A model generated the notes under the pieces. That model was not told the origin of the DNA. It did no database searches and was given only the letters and a program-made list of their open reading frames with translations. A DNA stretch of 64,000 nucleotides from Parasedimentitalea huanghaiensis (lineage in GTDB: Bacteria > Pseudomonadota > Alphaproteobacteria > Rhodobacterales > Rhodobacteraceae), in the NCBI RefSeq assembly GCF_009753675.1, contig NZ_WQLV01000002.1, positions 434,001 to 498,000 of the forward strand. Reading direction: 5' to 3'. The number at the start of each line of letters is the position of its first letter. Position 1 is the first letter of the stretch. Of this stretch, positions 27,429 through 37,031 are shown one piece after another. The translations under genes and the position numbers were made by a program.

Positions 27429-28286
27429 TTATTTTAACTGACGTTCTCGCAGTACGGTAAACAGCCCGCTGCCAATAATCACTGCGCTGCCAAGCAGGGT
27501 CAGCGTGTCCGGTTGCTCACCAAACACCAGCACGCCCAGAACCATGGCAAAAATTAGCCTTACATAACGAAACGGGGCCACCACCGAAATTTCACCGTGC
27601 CGCATAGCACCGGTGAGCGCGTTGTAGGCGATGACACCTATGACGGTTGCTGCAGCAAGTTGCCCCCAAAGCTGCAGGCTTGGCCAGCTCGCTCCCCCTG
27701 TCCAGCCCAGCGCGACCCCTCCAGCAACAACCAGCATGGCAAATCCGTAGATCCCCAGCTGATGGTTGGACATCGATTGCGGCGCTGCTCGCGTTGCCAA
27801 GTCACGGCCCGCAAACCCCAGCGTACCAATCACGGCAAACATCGATGCAGGTTCAAAACCGTTGAGGCCTGGGCGTAAGATCATCAGCACACCACAGAAA
27901 CCCACCGCAATCGCCACCCAGCGTCTCCAACCAACTTTCTCGCCAAAGAACACCACCGCGCCAGCAGCCACCACCAGCGGTGTCGCCTGTAAAATGGCCG
28001 AGGCAGAAGACAGGGGTGTCAGCGCAATGGCCAGCGTGAAGCCGAGACGCCCTATCACCTCTGAAACTGAACGCAACAACAAAGGGCGCGTGCAAATCGC
28101 CGGATGCAACAAGCGCTGCCCCTGCGCACGCGCCAGGATCATGAAAATCACCATCCCCCCCAAGCCAAACAGAATAAGGACCTGCCCCACCGGCAAACTT
28201 CGGGTGGCGGACTTGATGAACATGTCTTCCAGCGCAAAAGCCGCCATTGCCAGCACCATCAGCAGGCTGCCGCGAACTGTTTCCAT
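27429..28286 (-). CDS. EamA/DMT-family transporter
   Basis: A 285-residue membrane protein with ten predicted helices in two EamA repeats (SVSEVIGRLGFTLAIALTPLSSASAILQATPLVVAAGAVVFFGEKVGW and FRYVRLIFAMVLGVLVFGEQPD). It is probably a metabolite exporter in the inner membrane. The start at 28286 (METVRGSLL) has GGAAG upstream; the open frame beyond it is not membrane-like. It lies 83 bases after the regulator gene on the same strand. Confidence 0.88.
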   Translation of the reverse strand: METVRGSLLMVLAMAAFALEDMFIKSATRSLPVGQVLILFGLGGMVIFMILARAQGQRLLHPAICTRPLLLRSVSEVIGRLGFTLAIALTPLSSASAILQATPLVVAAGAVVFFGEKVGWRRWVAIAVGFCGVLMILRPGLNGFEPASMFAVIGTLGFAGRDLATRAAPQSMSNHQLGIYGFAMLVVAGGVALGWTGGASWPSLQLWGQLAAATVIGVIAYNALTGAMRHGEISVVAPFRYVRLIFAMVLGVLVFGEQPDTLTLLGSAVIIGSGLFTVLRERQLK

Positions 28287-28368
28287 ATTGATTGCTTCCG
28301 AAATTGCCCAATCTGCAATCGCAATTTGTAGGCAGGGCCTATGTAATTCACAAGTGAAGCAACTGAGT

Positions 28369-28935
28369 TTATTGCGATTTTCCCTGCGACATAACTGCGT
28401 GCCTGTAGTGGTGCATATTGAGATAGACAGCTCCCTCAGGCCCGCCACGATAGCCATGTTCTTGGTCAGCCCTAAACCGTATCCCCTCACCCGTCTTCAA
28501 CGGCACCCACTGCTCCTCTCGCAGGACTTCCATCTCCCCCGCCAGCACAAAGACTTCTTCGATCATTCCCGCTTCATGCGGCTGCGAGACATGGGTTTGT
28601 CCCGGTGTCAGACTGATCCGAAACGTCTCGCCGCCAAAACTCGGGTCATAGGGAAAAACGATCTCTATCGCGATGCTGCCTGGAAACTGTACCGTCTTGA
28701 ATGCCCTATTCCCTGCGGAGTTATCTCGGGATGGTTCATCAATCAGAGCTGAAAGTGGCAGGTGAAACCCCTTGGCGATTTTCCACAGCGTTGCAATGGT
28801 CGGACTCGATTCGCCGCGCTCTATCTGGCCCAGCATCGCTTTACTCACCCCTGTCAGCTCCGCAACTTTGGTCAGGCTCAAGCCCGATTCAGCCCGGATG
28901 TTACGTAGGTTAAGGGTAATGGTGTCGTCGCTCAT
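28369..28935 (-). CDS. XRE-family regulator with C-terminal cupin domain
   Basis: A 188-residue protein: a helix-turn-helix_3 domain (residues about 8-62, SLTKVAELTGVSKAMLGQIERGESSPTIATLWKIAKGF) followed by a cupin sensor domain (about 110-185, SQPHEAGMIEEVFVLAGEMEVL and EHGYRGG). This architecture is common among regulators of small-molecule catabolism and transport. It is divergent from the BenE transporter across two identical inverted operator-like sites, so it probably represses itself and the transporter. The start at 28935 follows GGCGGATAAG. Confidence 0.93.
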   Translation of the reverse strand: MSDDTITLNLRNIRAESGLSLTKVAELTGVSKAMLGQIERGESSPTIATLWKIAKGFHLPLSALIDEPSRDNSAGNRAFKTVQFPGSIAIEIVFPYDPSFGGETFRISLTPGQTHVSQPHEAGMIEEVFVLAGEMEVLREEQWVPLKTGEGIRFRADQEHGYRGGPEGAVYLNMHHYRHAVMSQGKSQ

Positions 28936-28958
28936 CTTATCCGCCCATAAAAAGACTT

Positions 28959-28974
28959 GTGCGTTATAGCGCAC
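28959..28974. promoter_or_regulatory. Operator-like site 1 of the XRE-cupin regulator
   Basis: GTGCGTTATAGCGCAC, an imperfect 16-base palindrome whose exact reverse complement is the site at 28985-29000. Confidence 0.75.
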
Positions 28975-28984
28975 GGTGACTATT

Positions 28985-29000
28985 GTGCGCTATAACGCAC
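28985..29000. promoter_or_regulatory. Operator-like site 2 of the XRE-cupin regulator
   Basis: GTGCGCTATAACGCAC, the exact reverse complement of site 1, ten bases away. The pair is symmetric about 28979-28980, in the middle of the divergent gap. Confidence 0.75.
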
Positions 29001-29037
29001 GCAACCCTACCCGACCAGCTAGCGCAGGAAAACCCAC

Positions 29038-30234
29038 ATGCTGAGAAGTTTGAAACTTTCCCATCTCGCCGCCGGGGCAATCGCCGTATTGGTGGGTTAT
29101 ACCAGTTCGGTTGCCATCATTTTTCAAGCCATAGAGGCGGTCGGCGCAACACAGGCCCAAGCCAACAGCTGGCTTATTGCCCTTGGTCTGGGCATGGGAT
29201 TGACAAGCCTGGGACTTTCCCTCTGGTTTCGAATGCCAATCCTCACCGCCTGGTCCACCCCCGGCGCTGCTCTCTTGGTAGTTGGACTAAAAGATGTACC
29301 AGTGGAGCAAGCCATAGGCGCTTTTCTATTTTGTGGCGCCCTGCTCACTCTGACGGGCCTCACGGGCTGGTTCGAACGTCTGTCGCAACTGATCCCGGAC
29401 AGGCTTGCCAACGCCTTGCTCGCTGGCATTTTGTTCCAGTTTGGACTGTCCGCCTTTACGGCCCTCAACGATGATACAACTCTTGTAGCACTGATGGGTG
29501 TTAGTTTCCTTATCGGCCGACTTTGGTTCCCCCGCTACAACATACCTGTTGTCCTGCTAGCAGGCTGCTTCTGGGCTGGGCAGTCCGGTTCCTTTGGCGA
29601 CATGCAACAGTTGGACCTCAGCCTCAGCTTGCCCGTGCCAGTCATGCCAGAGTTTTCATTTCCTGTTCTGATCGGCGTTGGTCTGCCGCTGTATATCGTC
29701 ACCATGTGCTCGCAAAACATGCCCGGCGTCGTCACCCTGCGCTCGGCCGGATACAGACCACCTGTCTCAGCCAGCCTGACTGTGACCGGCATTGCCTCGA
29801 TACTGCTGGCCCCGTTTGGCGGTTACGCCTTTAACCTTGCCGCCATCACCGCCGCCATCTGTGCTGGACCCGAGGCCGATGACGACCCCAAAACCCGTTA
29901 TCTTGCCAGCGCCACCGCTGGTGTCTTGTATTGTTGTGTCGGTCTGGGCGGCGCGACCGTGATCAGCCTATTCCTGATCGCGCCCAAAGCCCTGGTGGCC
30001 ACCATTGCAGGCCTGGCCCTGCTCTCGACCATCGGCAACAGCCTGTCACATGCGCTGTCCAATAGCCAAAATCGCGAAGCCGCGCTGATTACCTTCATGG
30101 TCACCGTTTCCGGCATCAGTTTCTTTGGCATTGGCGCCGCCTTTTGGGCGCTGGTGATAGGCTTAGGCGTCAACCAGCTCCTGACCAATCGAACCGAAAC
30201 AAATGCGCCGGCATCGGCCCCTCAGGCCCGCTAG
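29038..30234 (+). CDS. Benzoate/H+ symporter family transporter (BenE)
   Basis: A 398-residue protein with 11-12 hydrophobic helices. Family marks are AGAIAVLVGYTSSVAIIFQA, MPILTAWSTPGAALL, CSQNMPGVVTLRSAGYRPPVS and the AFNLAAITAAICAGPEADDDPKTRYLAS loop. BenE proteins take up benzoate or related compounds, or export other solutes; no benzoate catabolic genes are present here, so the substrate is open. Regulation by the adjacent XRE-cupin protein is likely. Confidence 0.9.
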   Translation: MLRSLKLSHLAAGAIAVLVGYTSSVAIIFQAIEAVGATQAQANSWLIALGLGMGLTSLGLSLWFRMPILTAWSTPGAALLVVGLKDVPVEQAIGAFLFCGALLTLTGLTGWFERLSQLIPDRLANALLAGILFQFGLSAFTALNDDTTLVALMGVSFLIGRLWFPRYNIPVVLLAGCFWAGQSGSFGDMQQLDLSLSLPVPVMPEFSFPVLIGVGLPLYIVTMCSQNMPGVVTLRSAGYRPPVSASLTVTGIASILLAPFGGYAFNLAAITAAICAGPEADDDPKTRYLASATAGVLYCCVGLGGATVISLFLIAPKALVATIAGLALLSTIGNSLSHALSNSQNREAALITFMVTVSGISFFGIGAAFWALVIGLGVNQLLTNRTETNAPASAPQAR

Positions 30235-30332
30235 ACCGGGTCAAAGGACACAAAACAACCAAAGACCGCCTCGACATATTGCGTTTGTTGCGCAAATCGT
30301 GTCCCTGAGGGCAAACATAGGGAAACAGCACA

Positions 30333-32165
30333 ATGCCATTTTACCGATCCAGAACCTCCACCCACGGCCGCAACATGGCGGGTGCCCGCGGCCTTTGGCG
30401 CGCCACCGGCATGACCGACAGCGATTTCGGCAAACCGATCATCGCCATCGTCAACTCGTTCACCCAGTTTGTACCGGGCCACGTCCACCTCAAAGACCTT
30501 GGCCAGATGGTCGCGCGTGAAGTCGAAACCGCAGGCGGTGTTGCTAAGGAATTCAACACCATCGCTGTAGATGACGGCATCGCCATGGGTCACGACGGCA
30601 TGCTCTACTCGCTGCCCTCGCGCGAAATCATCGCTGACTCGGTTGAGTACATGGTCAACGCCCACTGTGCCGATGCCATGGTCTGCATCTCGAACTGTGA
30701 CAAGATCACGCCCGGCATGATGATGGCCGCCATGCGCCTGAACATCCCGGTGATCTTTGTCTCTGGTGGTCCGATGGAGGCCGGCAAGATCGACATCGAA
30801 GATCTGGACATGACAAAGATTGATCTGGTTGACGCCATGGTTGCCGCCGCCAGCGAAACCATGACCGACGAACAGGTTCAGCACATCGAAGAAAACGCCT
30901 GCCCTACCTGCGGGTCGTGTTCTGGTATGTTCACCGCAAACTCGATGAACTGCCTAGCCGAAGCGCTGGGTCTGGCGCTGCCGGGCAACGGGTCAACCCT
31001 CGCCACCCATGCAGACCGTAAGCACCTGTTCCTTGAGGCAGGGCGCAAGATCGTCGAGATCACCAAACGCCACTACGAAGGCGAAGAAAAGGGCTTGTTG
31101 CCGCGCGACATCGCCACTTTCGACGCCTTTGAAAACGCCATGTCGCTGGACATCGCGATGGGCGGGTCGACCAACACGGTACTCCACTTACTGGCCATCG
31201 CCAGCGAGGGCGAAGTTGACTTCACCATGACCGACATGGACCGCCTGAGCCGTCAGGTGCCCTGCCTGTGCAAAGTCGCGCCAAACATCGAAAACGTCCA
31301 TATGGAAGACATCCACCGCGCCGGTGGCATCTTCTCAATCCTCGGTGAGTTGTCGCGTGCGGGTCTGCTACATAACGATGTCTCCACCGTGCACTCCAGC
31401 ACCATGGGTGAAGCGATTGCCAAGTGGGACATCAAAGTCGCCAACAACCCTGAAGCCGAAGAACTGTTCAAGGCAGCACCGGGCGGCGTACGCACCACGC
31501 AGGCGTTCTCGACTGAAAACCGTTACAAAGAGCTGGACACTGACCGCGAAGGCGGCGTGATCCGTTCCAAGGAACACGCCTTCAGCCAGGACGGTGGTCT
31601 TGCAGTTCTGTTCGGCAATATTGCATTGGACGGTTGCATCGTGAAAACCGCAGGTGTCGATGCCAGCATCCTGCAATTCACCGGATCTGCCTATGTCTGT
31701 GAAAGCCAGGATCAGGCGGTCAGCGACATCCTGACCGGCAAGGTCAAAGAGGGCGACGTCGTGGTCATCCGCTATGAGGGCCCACGCGGCGGCCCAGGCA
31801 TGCAGGAAATGCTCTACCCGACCTCCTACCTGAAATCCAAAGGTCTGGGCAAAGCCTGCGCCCTGCTGACGGACGGTCGCTTCTCGGGTGGCACCTCGGG
31901 TCTGTCCATCGGTCACGTTTCGCCCGAGGCGGCTGAAGGTGGCACCATCGGTTTGGTGGAACACGGCGACAAGATCGAGATCGACATTCCGAACCGGTCT
32001 ATACATCTCGCTGTTTCCGACGAGGAGCTGACCGCGCGTCGCACGGCTCAGGATGAAAAAGGCTGGCAACCTGCCGCTCCACGTAAGCGGAAAGTGTCCA
32101 CCGCACTCAAGGCTTATGCCAAACTGACCACCAGTGCCGCTAAAGGTGCTGTACGCCAAGTTTAA
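30333..32165 (+). CDS. ilvD: Dihydroxy-acid dehydratase
   Basis: Dehydrates dihydroxy-isovalerate and dihydroxy-methylvalerate in branched-chain amino acid synthesis. The 610-residue protein has the Fe-S ligands in [13 protein letters not shown] and [17 protein letters not shown], and the [23 protein letters not shown] signature at the C-terminal side. GGGAAA precedes the ATG. A strong terminator follows. Confidence 0.97.
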   Translation: MPFYRSRTSTHGRNMAGARGLWRATGMTDSDFGKPIIAIVNSFTQFVPGHVHLKDLGQMVAREVETAGGVAKEFNTIAVDDGIAMGHDGMLYSLPSREIIADSVEYMVNAHCADAMVCISNCDKITPGMMMAAMRLNIPVIFVSGGPMEAGKIDIEDLDMTKIDLVDAMVAAASETMTDEQVQHIEENACPTCGSCSGMFTANSMNCLAEALGLALPGNGSTLATHADRKHLFLEAGRKIVEITKRHYEGEEKGLLPRDIATFDAFENAMSLDIAMGGSTNTVLHLLAIASEGEVDFTMTDMDRLSRQVPCLCKVAPNIENVHMEDIHRAGGIFSILGELSRAGLLHNDVSTVHSSTMGEAIAKWDIKVANNPEAEELFKAAPGGVRTTQAFSTENRYKELDTDREGGVIRSKEHAFSQDGGLAVLFGNIALDGCIVKTAGVDASILQFTGSAYVCESQDQAVSDILTGKVKEGDVVVIRYEGPRGGPGMQEMLYPTSYLKSKGLGKACALLTDGRFSGGTSGLSIGHVSPEAAEGGTIGLVEHGDKIEIDIPNRSIHLAVSDEELTARRTAQDEKGWQPAAPRKRKVSTALKAYAKLTTSAAKGAVRQV

Positions 32166-32176
32166 GGCAAAATAAC

Positions 32177-32216
32177 CTCTGCCCGCCATTCATTGCGGCG
32201 GGCAGAGCTCTTTTGT
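32177..32216 (+). terminator. Rho-independent terminator after ilvD
   Basis: Stem CTCTGCCCGCC (32177-32187) / GGCGGGCAGAG (32197-32207), 11 base pairs with a 9-base loop, followed by CTCTTTTGTG. Confidence 0.85.
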
Positions 32217-32234
32217 GTAATAGGTGTTTTTGTT

Positions 32235-33164
32235 TTGAAGCCACAACATGCTGACAGCCACCAACTGCTTTGGGGCATCGGACTCAGGCTCTTCACAACA
32301 TTTCTGATCACCGCGATGGCTGCCTGCATTCATGCGGTCAGTAGCTCGGCAGAACTCGGCCAGATCATCTTCTATCGCTCAGCCTTCGCACTCCTTCCAA
32401 TTTGCCTGTACATGGTGATCCGGAAAGAGTGGCCAACCGCCCTACGCACCCAGCGTCCCGGTTTACACGTCACTCGCAGCCTGCTTGGCGCATTCTCTAT
32501 GGGGCTCTCGTTCATATCATTGGCCTACCTACCGGTTGCCAATGCGCAGTCTCTGTCATTCCTTGCCCCTGTGTTGTCCTTGCCTCTGGCGGCAATTTTA
32601 TTGGGCGAGCACCTGCCCCGATCAGTCATCCTCGCCACGATCATAGGCTTTGGAGGCGTCATCATCCTACTCTGGGATGCTTTGCAGAGCCCTTCCTCTG
32701 ACGCCCTTGTGGGCGTGTTGGCCGGACTTGGCTTTGCCCTGACCATGTCCTTTGTGCGGGTCCACACCAAAACGATGACGGCCACTGAAAGCTCATCCAC
32801 TATAGCTTTCTACTTTGCCCTAGTGGCCTCAATGGTGGGATTGGCGACCTACCCATTTGGCTGGTCTGGCCTGACCAGCGCGGATTGGGCACTGCTGATC
32901 TTGGCCGGGTTAATCGGTGGTATCGGCCACATTGCCTCAAACGAAGCTGTAGCCCGCGCCCCGGTTTCGACCCTGGCCCCTTACGATTTCACCGGACTGA
33001 TATGGGCGCTTGGATTTGACATCCTACTATTTGCCGCATGGCCCAGCACAACCAGCCTGCTTGGTGCCGCAATAATCACCGGTGCAGCCTTGTTGGTGAC
33101 TTTTGCCTCGATCCGGTCCAAGCCAAAGGTTGAAAAGACAGTCCCTCTAGGAGGTTTGAAATGA
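32235..33164 (+). CDS. EamA/DMT-family transporter
   Basis: A roughly 309-residue membrane protein with ten helices and two EamA repeats (IIFYRSAFALLPI and SFISLAYLPVANAQSLSFLAPVLSLPLAAILLGEHLP in the first, IASNEAVARAPVSTLAPYDFTGLIWAL in the second). The start is uncertain: TTG at 32235 is proposed because AATAGGTG lies about 9 bases upstream; a farther TTG at 32193 falls in the loop of the ilvD terminator, and the first ATG would cut into the first helix. Its stop overlaps the NUDIX start (ATGA). Confidence 0.82.
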   Translation: MKPQHADSHQLLWGIGLRLFTTFLITAMAACIHAVSSSAELGQIIFYRSAFALLPICLYMVIRKEWPTALRTQRPGLHVTRSLLGAFSMGLSFISLAYLPVANAQSLSFLAPVLSLPLAAILLGEHLPRSVILATIIGFGGVIILLWDALQSPSSDALVGVLAGLGFALTMSFVRVHTKTMTATESSSTIAFYFALVASMVGLATYPFGWSGLTSADWALLILAGLIGGIGHIASNEAVARAPVSTLAPYDFTGLIWALGFDILLFAAWPSTTSLLGAAIITGAALLVTFASIRSKPKVEKTVPLGGLK

Positions 33165-33637
33165 CCCGATGGCGACCGCATGCTGGTATCCGGATCAAAG
33201 CAATCGGCCTTCATTGGCGCGCTGACAAGCTTTTGGCATCCGAAGTTTACAATGATCTGGGGCAACTCAAGGGTGTTCGGCCATTAGGCGGAACTGTTGA
33301 ATTTGGTGAGCCCTGGCAAACCGCTTTGAAACGCGAGTTCCTCGAAGAACTCAATGTATCCATTCAAATATCCGGCGCCCCATTCATTTTTGAAAACATT
33401 TACCAGCATGAAGGGCACCCCGGCCACGAAGTCATTTTTGCAGCCGAGGTAGAGCTTCCCGATAGTTTTGATCTGAACAGGGATGTCGTGACGTTCAAGG
33501 AAGACAACGGTATCGAATGCGTCGCTCGTTGGTTTGACCTCGAAACTCTCGATACTGGTGGCCCCGAGCTTTACCCGACTGGGCTAAAAGCCCGTCTACA
33601 AAACTCGTCAAACGAGGTCATCCCAGATAGCCAGTAA
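33161..33637 (+). CDS. NUDIX hydrolase
   Basis: A 158-residue protein with a nearly canonical Nudix box: GTVEFGE, seven residues, REFLEELNV (residues about 47-70). Asn replaces the usual Gly near the end of the box. It hydrolyses a nucleoside diphosphate linked to another moiety; the substrate cannot be told. It is coupled to the upstream transporter and ends 20 bases inside the convergent TauE gene. Confidence 0.9.
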   Translation: MTRWRPHAGIRIKAIGLHWRADKLLASEVYNDLGQLKGVRPLGGTVEFGEPWQTALKREFLEELNVSIQISGAPFIFENIYQHEGHPGHEVIFAAEVELPDSFDLNRDVVTFKEDNGIECVARWFDLETLDTGGPELYPTGLKARLQNSSNEVIPDSQ

Positions 33638-34370
33638 CCCCGTCCCACAGCAGCTTCATGGCGGTGACACAAAGCAACATATAGCACAGTCGGTATAGCT
33701 GAGCTTGATCCAAACGTTCGTGCAGCCGCCATCCCAGCCAGACGCCAAATGGAATGACCGGCAGTGCCAGCCCCATGAGCACCCAAGTGTCGTTAGATGG
33801 TTGCGCCACCCACAGCCAGGGCACCACCTTGACCAGATTTCCAGCCGTAAAGAACAGGCTTGTTGTGCCGGCATAGATGGCCTTGGGCAGCCCTAATCCT
33901 AACAGGTACAGAGCCAACGGTGGCCCGCCGGAGTGCGCAACCATGGTTGTGATGCCTGATCCGACACCTGCGGCGACGGCTTTGGGAGTGCTCCGGGTCG
34001 TTGAACTCCTTGTTCCACCACGAAACCACATGGCAGCAAACGCCAATGTAATCAGTGCCATTGCAATGGAAACCGCTCGCGCATCCAGGTAATCCAGAAC
34101 GGCGGTCCCGATCGCGATCCCAACCAAAAGGCTGGGCAATAGCAGCTTTAAATCGACTTTTGACCAGGTTGCCGGACTCCAATATCGCAGCGCAAACAGA
34201 TCCATCACCACAAACAGCGGCGCCAGCAAGGCACCGGCTTGAAACGGATCCATAACCAGCGCCAACAAAGGGATTCCAACGATTGCAAACCCTCCGCCAA
34301 AGCCGCCCTTCATGAAGGCAATGACAAAAACCCCGGACAAGGTCAGGAGGATGGTTCCTGCATCAAGCAT
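33618..34370 (-). CDS. TauE/SafE-family sulfite exporter-like membrane protein
   Basis: A 250-residue protein with about eight hydrophobic helices and the family marks FMKGGFGGGFAIVGIPLLAL and VGSGITTMVAHSGGPPLALYLLGLGL. Members export sulfite, sulfoacetate or related anions; the substrate here is unknown. It overlaps the end of the NUDIX gene tail to tail. Confidence 0.9.
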   Translation of the reverse strand: MLDAGTILLTLSGVFVIAFMKGGFGGGFAIVGIPLLALVMDPFQAGALLAPLFVVMDLFALRYWSPATWSKVDLKLLLPSLLVGIAIGTAVLDYLDARAVSIAMALITLAFAAMWFRGGTRSSTTRSTPKAVAAGVGSGITTMVAHSGGPPLALYLLGLGLPKAIYAGTTSLFFTAGNLVKVVPWLWVAQPSNDTWVLMGLALPVIPFGVWLGWRLHERLDQAQLYRLCYMLLCVTAMKLLWDGVTGYLG

Positions 34371-34410
34371 TTTGGGGAGAGCCTACTCTACGAGCTTCGG
34401 ATAGCGGGGG

Positions 34411-35229
34411 CTATTCCCCCAGCTTGGCGTGCACTTCATCCAAATCGATCTCGCCAATCGGCATCTTATTCGATGGGTCTTCGAAGTCATATTTGAACAG
34501 CTCGAAGTCACGTTTGTAAATTTCGTAAATCAGATGCATCGACAGATCGTCAAAATAGTCCTCAACCGGGTGTGCCCGTTTGGGGCCGTGGCCTTCACTT
34601 TCGTTGAACCTTGGGATCGCACTCAGATCCACGGCTTGAGGTGTTTCGATGGCCCCCAGTACATCGGCCATACCGTCGTTAAACGCCTCGGTCCATAGGA
34701 TCTTATCGTACCTTCCGCCATTCCAGATGAAAGTCGATACATGGCCCGACATCGCAGACCAATGAATATCCGGATCCATCGGGCGGCGAAACCGAATGGT
34801 GTCCCGCACGAACAGCAGGAACCGGCGAAAGCTGCGGATCTGGTCAAACTCTTGTTTGCCGTCGTCACCACCAACTTCGATCCCATAGTCATAGACCAGT
34901 TTCGGCACCAAATTACCGCGATAACGCCGCCCATTGCGCTGAATACCGCAGATTTTGTCAAAGAAAGAGCTGAGAACCCGCGTGTAGGGGTTGCGTACGC
35001 AGGTAAAGGAATAAGAGCGATGCCCCTGCACATTGCGGGTGATCGGCCCCTGGCTGTCCTCCATCGCCCATTTGTGCAGCCCGGTTTTGGCATCATGAAT
35101 ATCGCCATCAAAGAATTCGCCATGATCGGAGTAATACATGATCTGACCGATGGTCGAGCAGGCGCATTTGGGCACCACGCGGTACACAACGCTTTCACTT
35201 TCGGTCATCCAAGTGCCCGGAAATCCCAT
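34411..35229 (-). CDS. Sulfotransferase (carbohydrate sulfotransferase-like, Sulfotransfer_2)
   Basis: A 272-residue PAPS-dependent sulfotransferase. The 5'-phosphosulfate loop is VYRVVPKCACSTIGQ (residues about 14-28) and the 3'-phosphate site is SFTCVRNPYTRVLSSFFDKICG (about 73-94). This is the HNK-1/chondroitin-type carbohydrate sulfotransferase pattern. GGAGGT precedes the ATG. It is divergent from a GT14-like glycosyltransferase, so a sulfated surface glycan is a reasonable inference. No PAPS-synthesis genes are in the window. Confidence 0.88.
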   Translation of the reverse strand: MGFPGTWMTESESVVYRVVPKCACSTIGQIMYYSDHGEFFDGDIHDAKTGLHKWAMEDSQGPITRNVQGHRSYSFTCVRNPYTRVLSSFFDKICGIQRNGRRYRGNLVPKLVYDYGIEVGGDDGKQEFDQIRSFRRFLLFVRDTIRFRRPMDPDIHWSAMSGHVSTFIWNGGRYDKILWTEAFNDGMADVLGAIETPQAVDLSAIPRFNESEGHGPKRAHPVEDYFDDLSMHLIYEIYKRDFELFKYDFEDPSNKMPIGEIDLDEVHAKLGE

Positions 35230-35380
35230 ATACTCTTACCTCCACCCCGTGCTGCATTATCGCGGTTCCTGACGATTGCAGGCATCTATATGCAAAAACC
35301 AGAACTAACTGGTTTATTCAATCAGACTTCACCCTTATCAAGGACTACAATGCAAAGAAATTAGGTGTACTGTCTCCATT

Positions 35381-36958
35381 ATGGCAAAAATCGCATATAT
35401 TCTGCTCTGCCATAAAGATCCCGAGGCAATCATTCAGCAGGCCGAACAGCTGACGGCCGCAGGCGATTTCATGTCCATCCACTTTGACGCAAGCGCCAAG
35501 TCAGAGTCCTTTGCGATGATCCGCGATGCATTGGAGGACAATCCCAATGTCACCTTTGCCCACAAGCGCATCAAATGTGGTTGGGGGGAATGGTCTCTGG
35601 TGCAGGCAACCTTGTACGCCATCGAGGCTGCCATCGCAGATTTTCCGCGCGCTACACATTTTTACATGCTGTCCGGCGATTGCATGGCGGTCAAAACCGC
35701 TGAATACGCACACCAGTTTCTCGATGACAACGAGACCGATTTCATTGAGAGTTTTGACTTCTTCGAAAGTGACTGGATCAAGATCGGAATGAAAGAAGAG
35801 CGATTGATTTATCGTCACTTCTTCAACGAACGTACCCATAAATCGCTATTTTACTGGGCCATTGAACTTCAAAAACGACTGGGTTTCAAACGACGAATTC
35901 CTGGCGATGTCCAAGTTCAGATTGGCAGCCAATGGTGGTGCCTGCGCCGCCGCACAATTGAGTCGATACTCGACTTCATTCGCAGCCGAAAAGATGTAAT
36001 TCGGTTTTTCCGCACCACCTGGATTCCTGATGAAACCTTTTTTCAGACACTTGTTCGCCACTTGGTACCCGAAAACGAGATCGACACCCGAACTTTAACC
36101 TTTTTGATGTTCACGGATTACGGAATGCCGGTGACATTTCACAATGATCACTATGATTTACTGCTAAGTCAGGACTTTTTGTTCGCCCGAAAAATCAGCC
36201 CTGACGCCAAAACCCTGAAAGCGCGATTGGGCAAGTTGTATTCTTCTCGCGGGATCGATTTTCAAATCTCCAATGAAGGGCGCAGTCTGTACAAGTTTCT
36301 TGCGACCCAAGGTCGAGCAGGCCGCCGGTTCGGGATGAGGTTCTGGGAAACCGAAAGCTCGTTAGGGCGCGAGCGTGAATTGATGATCGTGGTTTGCAAG
36401 AAATGGCACGTAGCCAAACGCCTGACGGATCAAATACGTCAAGAGACTGAAATTCCGGCTATTGATTTTATTTTCGACGAGGACAACACGGCCCTGCCTG
36501 ACCTTGGCGGCATTCAATCCTCACTGGCGAAACGTGCACGTCACCGACGTTCCCTGATGCGGATGCTGTTTGAGTACTTTGAAAGTGATCGATTGATCGT
36601 CTGCATGGACCCTTCCAACCTGGACCTGATGCACGATTTCTTTTCCGACCGGTCTATGACGCGACTGCTGCGGATCGAATGTGATTTTACTGATGACTAT
36701 TTGATTGGCCATGCGCGCCGGATAGGTTTAGCTGGGGATCGGACGTCACAGCTCACATTGGAGCGGTTGCTACCAACCATTCGCAACGACATCAACCACG
36801 AAGCGGATCGCATTCGGGATGCCGGTTTTAGTCGGCACTTTCGAATTCGCCAGTCAGATAGCACCGAGACAAACGCGACCAAACTGGTGGAGTTTCTCAG
36901 CCTTCCATATGAAACAGCTTTGAAACTCGCCCAGACCCGCCAGTTGTTTGACGACTGA
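35381..36958 (+). CDS. Core-2/I-branching (GT14-like) glycosyltransferase with unknown C-terminal domain
   Basis: A 525-residue protein. Residues about 1-250 match the Core-2/I-branching beta-1,6-N-acetylglucosaminyltransferase/xylosyltransferase family: IAYILLCHKDPEAI, MSIHFDASAKSE, HFYMLSGDCMAVK, IGSQWWCLRRRTIESIL and WIPDETFFQTLV. The remaining half (about 290-525) is a domain of unknown function that I recall as common in Rhodobacterales; it has a nucleotide-binding look (MIVVCKKWHVAKRLTDQI) but no proven role. No signal peptide or membrane helix, so it is cytoplasmic. It is divergent from the sulfotransferase. Confidence 0.85.
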   Translation: MAKIAYILLCHKDPEAIIQQAEQLTAAGDFMSIHFDASAKSESFAMIRDALEDNPNVTFAHKRIKCGWGEWSLVQATLYAIEAAIADFPRATHFYMLSGDCMAVKTAEYAHQFLDDNETDFIESFDFFESDWIKIGMKEERLIYRHFFNERTHKSLFYWAIELQKRLGFKRRIPGDVQVQIGSQWWCLRRRTIESILDFIRSRKDVIRFFRTTWIPDETFFQTLVRHLVPENEIDTRTLTFLMFTDYGMPVTFHNDHYDLLLSQDFLFARKISPDAKTLKARLGKLYSSRGIDFQISNEGRSLYKFLATQGRAGRRFGMRFWETESSLGRERELMIVVCKKWHVAKRLTDQIRQETEIPAIDFIFDEDNTALPDLGGIQSSLAKRARHRRSLMRMLFEYFESDRLIVCMDPSNLDLMHDFFSDRSMTRLLRIECDFTDDYLIGHARRIGLAGDRTSQLTLERLLPTIRNDINHEADRIRDAGFSRHFRIRQSDSTETNATKLVEFLSLPYETALKLAQTRQLFDD

Positions 36959-37031
36959 GGTAAACCATTTGTGTCACTGCCGGACAGTGGCTTCTATCCA
37001 ACAACACTTCCCTGCAATTTCAATTGGCGAC

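Noticed and set aside
32193-32234. Farther upstream TTG start for the DMT transporter at 32235
   Set aside because: The TTG at 32193 lies in the loop of the ilvD terminator and the added residues are not membrane-like.
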